Assembly: GCA_033439265.1 (NCBI GenBank) | Contig: JAVTVX010000019.1 | Location: 16,332,039-16,396,038 of the forward strand | Reading direction: 5' to 3' | Origin: Dillenia suffruticosa | Lineage: Eukaryota > Streptophyta > Magnoliopsida > Dilleniales > Dilleniaceae | Length of the DNA stretch: 64,000 nt | Shown here: piece by piece, positions 56,964 through 64,000 of the stretch | Layout: every line of letters begins with the position of its first letter | Position numbering within the stretch: the first letter of the stretch is position 1 | The notes under the pieces: generated by a model | Database searches by the model: none | The model's input: only the letters and a program-made list of their open reading frames with translations | Told to the model about the DNA's origin: nothing | Program-made: the position numbers and the translations under genes

Positions 56964-58237
56964 TGATTCCCAAGAAAAAAAGGGAAACACAAGAACCCCC
57001 CAAAAAAATTATCAAACACCAAATACAAAACCCCAAATCACAACATCAAAAACCCAGATACCAAGTATTAAAAAAAAAAACTCAAATCACAACACCAGAA
57101 AAATAAACCCTAATACAGAAAAATCAAAAAAAAAAAAAAAAAGGTATGAGGTCACAAAAAGAAAAAAATCAATTTGAATTGATGACAATTAAAATCTGTC
57201 AATCAACTTCTCCTGTTCTAGCACAAGTATGACCTTTTTTTTTCAAAGCTTAGCTTGTAACTGCTGCTTTCTCACAACTAGAGAGAGAGAGAAAATATCA
57301 TTACAGTTGTGAAAGGGCATGGAGAAGAGAAAAGAAGGAAAGAGAAACTCCGGAAAGCAATTTATATATATGATGGTGAAGCACATGAGAGCAGAGGAAA
57401 AAACTTGAACTAAAATTAATTGCAAAAAGGAGGAAAAAAAAAAGTTGTGCAGTAGGACCCCCACAAAACCATAGTAGTAGACAAGGTTGTCCAATGAGAG
57501 AAAAAATGTTAAAAAGAATGTATTTACCTTTTTTGTCAATGAGCCCACTTTCCTCCTCTGTTACTTATAGATATTTGGTGTGGGTCTGCACGCCACCTGC
57601 TTCGCTGTCTTCAACCTTCCATCTCTCTCTCTCTATTTTGCGTTCTGTATGTATGGCATTTTGAACCTTGGAGAAGAAACCATAACCTCTGCAACTGCTG
57701 CTCTTCTATTAGCCGAAAAAGAACCGGTAATCAAAAGAATAATAGAATGGGTTATGTTTAAAAAATGTTCTTTGTTTTCCAGGGCGTGACCCCTTCAAAA
57801 CTTTTCCTTTTCTCTCCCTTTTTCTGGGATAATACTTTTTATTCAGAAAAATATTTATTTGAAGTCTCAAATTTGATAATTGAAGGAAAAATGCGAAAAA
57901 CCCCAGATTTTGTGCTCATGAGAGGAATTGAAAGACTTCAATAAGAGTAGAAAGGAAATGTGCAAGCATTGCAAAACAAAATGGAAAGGGAGGAAAATGA
58001 ATTTCCAAATTATATTGATGGCCTAAAATGTTCAAAATATTGGCCATCAATTTGGTTTCCTAAATTGGGGTTGGGGGAAGGAATCCTTTACGACCTGGTA
58101 TTAATGGATATCTCTCCCTACTTTATAAATTTTTTTTCTAATTTTTTATAGTTTTGGTGGTGGTAAGATGGCATTTCCACTGGCTTTGAGCATTATTATA
58201 AAAGTTTTACTCAATTTAAATCACAATTACTATCTTA
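56964..58237 (-). other. Upstream region of the RRM gene
   Basis: It includes A-rich and CA-rich sequence (56990-57145), a TC/GA run near 57281-57293 and T-rich tracts, consistent with a leader and promoter. A leader intron is possible but not provable. Frames such as 57580-57789 and 57960-58151 are not supported. Confidence 0.4.
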
Positions 58238-58606
58238 GGGGAAAATTTCATAGAAGTTTAACATTAAAATTTAATTAAAATTTTAAATTTTATTTCATTA
58301 TAATTGAATATTTAAATTTTGAAAAACGTAACAAATGAGTTTTTTTGGATTGATGTCAAAAATAATATCGATTCCCTACTAACGTGACATGTTTGGTTGC
58401 CTTAAGTGGATACTGCCATGCGCGTAAGATAGTGACGTATCATATGACACATTAGCAAAATATTTCTTATGTCAAAATAAAATATTGATGTAATTAATTT
58501 ACATAAACAAATTAAATATTCAGTTATTTTCGTATTTAAAATTTAAGAATTCAATTATAATATTTAAAAATTTAATTAAAATATTCATCAAATTTTGATT
58601 TTTCCC
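58238..58606. mobile_element. Long-TIR MITE (Mutator-like)
   Basis: The left arm (GGGGAAAATTTC, then TTTAATTAAAATTTTAAATT and TTATAATTGAATATTTAAATTTTGAAAAACG) is mirrored in the right arm, whose reverse complement reads GGGAAAAATC, then TTTTAATTAAATTTTTAAATA and TTATAATTGAATTCTTAAATTTTAAATACG. The middle is less AT-rich. Long arms without coding sequence fit a Mutator-type MITE. No target duplication is visible. Confidence 0.6.
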
Positions 58607-58825
58607 ACTCACGTCAAAGGATTGTGCGGAAACAATGATGGTAGATATACGTGAGATGTAAGATGTAAATAGCTCATCAATCGTTGAAACTTTATAAAAA
58701 AGAATTTATTTTAATCAAAAATCAAATAATATAAATAAAAAAAAAAATTTCCCAACAAACTACTAGTCGCATAACTATTGTACTACATATAAGCATTTTC
58801 TTTATTGTTGTGCACTAAATATGTC

Positions 58826-58984
58826 TAAGGATGACAATCGATTAGGATAGGGTACACAGTGGGTATAAAACTCATACCCGTATCTTATCCGACCTTCCAC
58901 GAGTTTAAAAATTTCATACTCTTACCTGTCTCATACCAGCCCCTTACCCACCTCCATTGGATAGGGTACAAATTGCTATCCCTA
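58826..58984. mobile_element. hAT-type MITE with 8-bp target duplication
   Basis: The 159-bp element begins TAAGGATGACAAT and ends ATTGCTATCCCTA, inverted repeats of one another with two mismatches. The 8-bp sequence AATATGTC flanks both sides exactly (58818-58825 and 58985-58992). Interior motifs such as GATAGGGTAC and GTACCCTATCC extend the inverted symmetry. The hAT superfamily makes 8-bp duplications. Confidence 0.85.
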
Positions 58985-59465
58985 AATATGTCATTATATG
59001 CATTTTTTTTTAATTTATGAATATAATTGAGGAAAGTTTTTAGGTTTATTTTTCTTTAATTTATATAATATAATTGGGAAAGGTCTTTAAATTTGTTTTT
59101 TCCTAATTTATATAATGTAATTAGAGAATATTCTTAGATTTTGTTCTTCCCTGATTTGTATAATATAATTAAGAAAGATTTTTGACTTTATTAAGTAGGG
59201 CATATAATCTGGAAAAAAATCTTTTTTGATTTATATATGATAAAAAATTTTGTATCAAAATTTTTTATTTCTCAGTTAACATCCTATTTTAATTTATTAT
59301 AAATTTTGTTTATATATTAAGCTGAAACTATGTAAAATACAGTATGAAAAAATACAAAAACTTCTTTCATTATTTTCTCTTCCACGTGATATCGGAGCCT
59401 ATGAGGAGAGAGAGAGAGAGAGAAACTTTTTTGATCTAATTCCTTCATATCTCTCTTCCTAACCA

Positions 59466-59815
59466 AAACTCATTTAACCGATAAATCATTTCAAATATTA
59501 TCGAAACTAGTCCTGTCTTGGATGTGCTTTAAACTGAGAATTCTGTAATCGTTTTAACGGGTGATTCTACGGTAGTCTCTTTCCAATCAAAAGCTCTTTC
59601 AACCGATAAATCAAGTCAAAAGCCACCAAAACTAGTCCTATCTCGGATGTGCGTTCAACCGAGAATTCTACGGTAGTTTAAATAGGTGATTCTATAGTAA
59701 CCCCTTCCAAAGCCCTTTTAACATATTAATCATGTCAAAAACTATCAAAACTAATCATGTCTTGGATGTATCTTCAATCAAGAATTCTATAGTGGTTTTA
59801 AAGGGTGATTTCTAG
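59466..59815 (+). repeat. Three ~120-bp tandem repeats in the Copia 4 leader
   Basis: Anchors AACCGATAAATCA (59476 and 59601) and AACATATTAATCA (59720) mark three units with periods of about 125 and 119. Each carries ACTAGTCCTGTCTTGGATGTG-like and GAGAATTCTGTAATCG-like segments and ends GGTGATTCTA. Confidence 0.75.
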
Positions 59816-59835
59816 AATGTACCGGCAATATTTAT

Positions 59836-60000
59836 GATTTTTTTGCTGGTCTTAATATTGAGTTTGATACTATAAGAATACAGATATTAGGAAAAGAGGA
59901 TTTGTCGTCTCTAAATGAGACTATTTCAATACTTCATGCTGAAGAAGGAAGGAGTGTTATACTCGACGCCTAAGATGCGGATGTATCAACTCTAGTGACA
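59836..60000 (+). pseudogene. Copia gag remnant (UBN2) of element 4
   Basis: Translation gives LNIEFDTIRIQILGKEDLSS then LNETISILHAEEGR, the conserved C-terminal part of Copia gag, followed by an in-frame stop (GCC TAA). Sequence on both sides is non-coding. Confidence 0.75.
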
Positions 60001-60607
60001 AAATCTAGTAAAATTGAGGAATTGGTCACGTGACAGTAAATAATAATATCAACAAAATGAGATTTAAACTCAATATTTGATATTGACCATTTGACAGGCA
60101 AATTTTAAAAAATAAGAAAAATAAAAAATGAAATAAAAAAATAAAAAAATAAAAAAACAAAAGAATAAAGAAAAAATATATATATATATATATATATATA
60201 AACAAAATAAAATAAAATAAAGCAAAACTAAAAATAAAAATAAAAATAAAAATAAATCAATAGATAAATATTTAAAATATATTGATTTAATTGGTTATAG
60301 TCCACCGAAAAATTCAACAAATAGAGTGACTTATCAAAACCTCTCATCAAACATTGAAAGACTCTTTGGTGTAGCTATTTACAAAGTGATTACTGAGCGT
60401 TATTTTACAATATATCATCACCAAGCTTGGAATGGAAGATATCCATTCATCAAGCTTGAGGAGGGAATGTTGAGATATAATTTATATAATATATAATTAG
60501 GGAAAATTTTTGGATTTATTTTTTTCAAATTTATATAATATAATTAGGGAAGATTTTTGGTTTTATTAAGGTATATATGTAACACAAAAAAAAAAAGAAG
60601 CAGCGGA

Positions 60608-60636
60608 GTGCTACGTTTTGAGACAAAACGTAGCAC
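60608..60636. repeat. Perfect 13-bp stem hairpin in the Gypsy LTR
   Basis: GTGCTACGTTTTG and its exact reverse complement CAAAACGTAGCAC are separated by AGA. Similar ACGTCGTTTTG-type palindromes occur in U3 of many plant Gypsy LTRs. Confidence 0.85.
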
Positions 60637-60999
60637 CCCCGCCCAATTTGGGATTAGGGCTTTTAGCCCCAATCCTTCTCTTTCTCTCTCTTCATCTCTC
60701 CCTCTCCCCGACTCTTCGTCTCCCCTTCTCCTTGCCTTTTCGTCTTCCGTGGCTGCTGCCCTCCTCCGTGACTGTTTCGCGCCCTCTGCCGTGACCTACT
60801 GCCACCACCACCATCATCATCATCTTCTTCTTCTTCTTCTCTCCTTCTCTATCTTTCTCTCTCGGATTCTCTCTCTCACTGTTCACTCCCTCTCTATCTC
60901 TCACGATCGCCCTCCACCGCGAATCTGCCACTCTCCACCGCGATCCGCGCAGCCACCACCCGGTTCCCTCGCCCGAAGCCGCCGAACGCCACCACCGCG

Positions 61000-61575
61000 A
61001 GCGCACTAGCGCGCGACAGCGCGAGAGCGCACAATAGTGCAGGGCACTGCGGGCTCTCCCGAGCTCGAACGCGCACTGCGCGAGCGCCAGCATGCCCCTG
61101 CGCGCCTCTGCACGCTCCTACACGAGCGCCAGTGCGCCCCTACGCGCCTTTGCAGCTCCTGCACGAGCGCCAGTGCGCCCCTGCACGAGCGCCAGCACAC
61201 CTCAACACAAGCTACCCTATGCGAGCGCCCCCCAGCGTGACTATCTGTGCGAGCCAAGTGCGCGATCCACTGCTCGAGTGCACCCCAGCACAACTAGCGC
61301 TCCAGCGCGTGACCCACTGCCCGAGCGCACGACCCACTGCACGAGGGTGCGACCCACTACGCGAGCACGCAATCCAGCTCACGAGTGCGAGCCCTAGCTT
61401 GTGAGCGCACCAGCCCACACGCCCCAGTCGCGAGCGCACAGCCATGAGCCCACTGCGGCGTGTTGACCTGCGAGCCCACCAGCGGGCCAGCCCATCAGCT
61501 CGCCACCCGACAGCCCATCAGCTCGCCAAGCCCACAGCCCACGAGCCCGTGATGGCCCGTGACAGTCCGTGAGCT
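61000..61575. repeat. GC-rich degenerate minisatellite in the Gypsy LTR
   Basis: Variants of CACGAGCGCCAGTGCGCCCC and GCGCACGACCCACTG recur many times with irregular spacing of about 18-40 bases. This block is far richer in GC than the rest of the window. Confidence 0.75.
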
Positions 61576-63342
61576 TCTGCGAAGGTAAATGACTCAAAGT
61601 TCGATTTTCGCACTAGGGTTTCGAATTTCTTTAGTAATTTGATTGAAATTGCTCACAATTGTTTCAAATTTGAAAACATTCAGGTTTTAGACCAAACCAA
61701 CGGGCGAACGAAAGTAAGATCGGAGATCCGAGAAACCCTAGGTGAGAGAAATGAAATCTCTTCAATTTTGGATAAATTTTGTCAAATTAGATAGTATTGG
61801 TTGGAAAGAAAATTGAAAATCCATTGCTAGACCCTTACCTGATATTGAATTGTGATGATTAATTAGGAAAATCTCATTGGAGACTCGAGCGGTCAGATTT
61901 GAATTGTGATGATTAATTAGAAAATTGAAAATCCATCGTATACTGTGAGTGGGATTTATTTCAATACTTTTGTTTAATATGTAAACCCTGTTTTACAACA
62001 TTTTGATGAATGAGTATGATTTGTCGTATGCTTGAAATGTTTTGACTAGTTTTAAAAATTGATTTTTGTGAACCAATGGAGTGTCCAAAAATTGTGTTGA
62101 ATTATAAAATTATGCATCCATGTAGTTGAAATATATAATGTGTCATTTTATGTTCTATGTTGCATTGGTTTATGAACATGATTTCGATATATTTTGATAT
62201 GATATTTGGCCTTGAGAGCTTTGATATGTATTGTTCCGTAGCTACGAAGGACACCGTGAGAGACGCTTGGGTGGCGTCCGGATATACCTAGGCCTAGGGT
62301 ATCCTACGAGTTGTCATGATTTGATTAACGACACGATACTAACCAGATTGAACCCGAAAGGGAGAGGATTTGGATACTCTCTCTAAGTCTAGCACCTGGA
62401 CGAGATTCGTCGCCAACGCCAGGGTAGAGAGCACTTTAAATAAATTTGCATATAATACCTCCGGTGCGCCTATCATAGGTCGCGGTAGATCTCTGCAGGA
62501 CATTTTCGACTGGCAGCTCTATGATTTTTAGTGACAGTGCTTTGGATTCATATTTGATTTGAAAATGCGTGCTAATGATATATTGTTGAAATGAAAAGTA
62601 TGATAATTCGAAATATGATTCGTATACTTATTCTTTAACACTCCAGTTTCACACTTTATATTTGACGATTGCATTGACCCACTCACTCACTAAGTATTCT
62701 TCCCCAAGTACTCACCCCTCACTTCTCTACTTGTTTCAGAGATAGTATTTGGCAAGGAGCGTTGCTTTTAGAACGCTCAGTATCCTTGGGAGATTTGGTC
62801 TGGACTTGAGGAGTCGTGCCGCAATTTCGTGAGTTAGCAATTGTATTGGTGATGTATATGTATTCTGAGGTCGATAGACGACCATTGTATAATTCTGGGA
62901 TGACTGTATAAATATGGACATATCATTGCATAATATTGCATCGAGACATTTCTGGTTTATTGTGTAAATACTTAGGAATGTGTCATGTCTTAGAAGTGTA
63001 CTCTAGGATCGCTCGGTGCCTCCTCTAAATTACAGGAGGGGCGACTGGCGGTTGTCCATGCCTTTGACGGGGGCATGACAGTAGAGGTCTGTGGCTATAT
63101 TGTTGGAAATTTTTATAACTTTGCATTATCTGGATGTTGGCTGTGAGATTGATTGATTTTGGAGAGTCTGGGATGACCATTTGATTATATTACAAGATGG
63201 TTGTGACTTATACAAGATAAATTGTACTTGGGAAAACTCTTAAATATAGGAAAGTTCTGCCCGATTTTTTGTAAAAATATAGTAGGCATTCAGGATAACT
63301 GGCTGCTGTTCACGATCCCGATTCGGGGTGTGACAGTTAGAT

Positions 63343-63353
63343 TGGTATCAGAG
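63343..63353 (+). promoter_or_regulatory. Primer-binding site, Gypsy element
   Basis: TGGTATCAGAG, complementary to the 3' end of initiator Met tRNA, lies eight bases after the LTR end. Confidence 0.75.
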
Positions 63354-63660
63354 AGACTTGGTTGAGAGCTATGCAGGAAGAGAGTCTTAGAAAATTCCCG
63401 AGTGTGTTGGTCTTTAAAGTCCTCAATGCATTAGAGTTTCATACAGTCATTAAGTCCCAGTGCATGGTCATAGGTATATGAGTTCATCTATTTTAGGGGG
63501 TTAGATATAGTTGTATCTAACCTAACATGCTATATTCTTCCCCTATTGAACTAAGAATTTCATTCTTTTGTAAGAGTAGCTATGCTATGATTAGTCCAAA
63601 ATTCTTGAACCGTGCCTATTTTTTTATGATACTTAATAAGGATCCTTCTCTTGCAGAAGT

Positions 63661-64000
63661 ATGACGACCCGACGGAGCACCCGTCTTGCCCCACCAGAGG
63701 AATTAGACGAGCCGGAGGATCGTTCCTCGACTCGCGTGCTACTACCGGCACCTACTCAGCCAGCTGCTTAGGCTGAGACTCCCGTACCCACACTCGACGC
63801 CTTTCGGCAGGTGTATGAGTGGTACGCTTCGCATGGAGTCCAGATTCTGCCCCCACGACCTCCTACAGCAGTGCCTGCACCTGCAGCAGCGCCAGTTCCT
63901 ACGGCGCCGGCTCCACCGCCGATGGCCGGTCCTTTTACTTTGTCTGAACCGAGTGAGACTACATCGGCTATTCTTAGACAGGTACATGAGTTGACTCAGT
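63661..64000 (+). pseudogene. Gypsy gag start, with premature stop, cut by the window edge
   Basis: An ATG at 63661 opens MTTRRSTRLAPPEELDEPED, a basic then acidic, Pro-rich gag N-terminus of the chromovirus type. A TAG at codon 37 (CAG expected, after QPAA) interrupts it. The same frame then stays open to the window end through TPVPTLDAFRQVYEWY and PPPMAGPFTLSEPS. This single transition suggests a fairly young copy. The rest lies outside the window. Confidence 0.65.

Larger units (their letters stand above)
59010..60578 (+). mobile_element. Internally deleted Copia element 4
   Basis: A 5' LTR (about 59010-59386) with tandem ATTTATATAATATAATTAGGGAA-like units is followed by a primer-binding site TGATATCGGAGCC (59387-59399). 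A leader with three ~120-bp repeats and a gag scrap come next. A purine tract GAGGAGGGAA (about 60459-60468) then precedes a second LTR starting TGTTGAGATATAA (60469). Most of gag and all of pol are missing. The 3' LTR breaks off near 60578, where the Gypsy LTR begins. Confidence 0.65.
60579..63335 (+). repeat. 5' LTR of a large Gypsy element
   Basis: The stretch ends CCCGATTCGGGGTGTGACA directly before a primer-binding site. It contains a perfect hairpin near its start, pyrimidine microsatellites, a GC-rich degenerate minisatellite (61000-61570), and landmarks known from Tekay-type chromovirus LTRs such as CCTAGGGTATCCTACGAG (62292-62309). The left end is inferred from where the Copia LTR stops. 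The long frames in it (60557-61009, 61092-61397 and others) are repeat translations. Confidence 0.65.

Noticed and set aside
60557-61009. 150-codon ORF with a His run
   Set aside because: It crosses from the Copia LTR into the Gypsy LTR and consists of translated CAC/CAT/CTT and CT microsatellites.
61092-61404. Two overlapping ~100-codon ORFs rich in Arg, Ala and Pro
   Set aside because: Frames in a GC-rich minisatellite; every frame of the repeat is open, and no domain is seen.

Overview
This is a window of nuclear DNA from a flowering plant, most likely a woody eudicot. The evidence is spliced genes with GT-AG introns whose products match dicot proteins, abundant Copia, Gypsy, LINE, SINE, CACTA and MITE debris, and a decayed insertion of plastid DNA. 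I cannot name the species. No CRISPR array, operon or other prokaryotic architecture is present.

Layout. 1-2.5 kb: AT-rich non-coding DNA with a Copia-type LTR/leader fragment. 2.5-5.65 kb: old plastid DNA (atpH, trnV-GAC, 16S rRNA) made of two plastid segments that are far apart in a normal plastome. 5.65-14.45 kb: probable long LTR and internally deleted body of an Athila-type Gypsy element, with a complete but decayed Copia element (5979-10784, TATAT target duplication) inserted in the LTR. 14.98-21.85 kb: gene for a mitochondrial acyl carrier protein, two exons around a 6.5 kb intron holding a LINE fragment and a SINE. 22.07-24.48 kb: non-autonomous CACTA-like transposon with a periodic array of palindromes. 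25.1-30.7 kb: second decayed Copia element. 31.7-37.4 kb (+): TGD4, five exons, one GC-AG intron. 38.1-42.7 kb (-): chloroplast 10 kDa co-chaperonin, seven exons, convergent with TGD4. 42.95-45.2 kb (-): Copia 3' end whose RNase H region is split by a small LTR-leader-LTR insertion. 45.2-48.67 kb: 5'-truncated L1-type LINE. 48.7-50.56 kb: truncated granule-bound starch synthase pseudogene. 51.16-52.74 kb (-): intronless P-class PPR gene. 55.38-56.96 kb (-): RRM-type RNA-binding protein, six exons. 58.2-59.0 kb: two MITEs, one hAT-type with a perfect 8-bp target duplication. 59.0-60.6 kb: internally deleted Copia element. 60.6-64 kb: 5' LTR, primer-binding site and start of gag of a large Gypsy element that runs off the end and appears to have inserted into the Copia 3' LTR.

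Function. The five intact genes are ordinary single-copy housekeeping genes. Three act in organelles (mitochondrial fatty acid synthesis and lipoate supply, ER-to-plastid lipid import, plastid protein folding), and the PPR protein probably does too. They are not an operon or cluster; their shared organelle theme may be chance. Most of the remaining sequence is transposable-element debris, which explains the long introns and large intergenic gaps.
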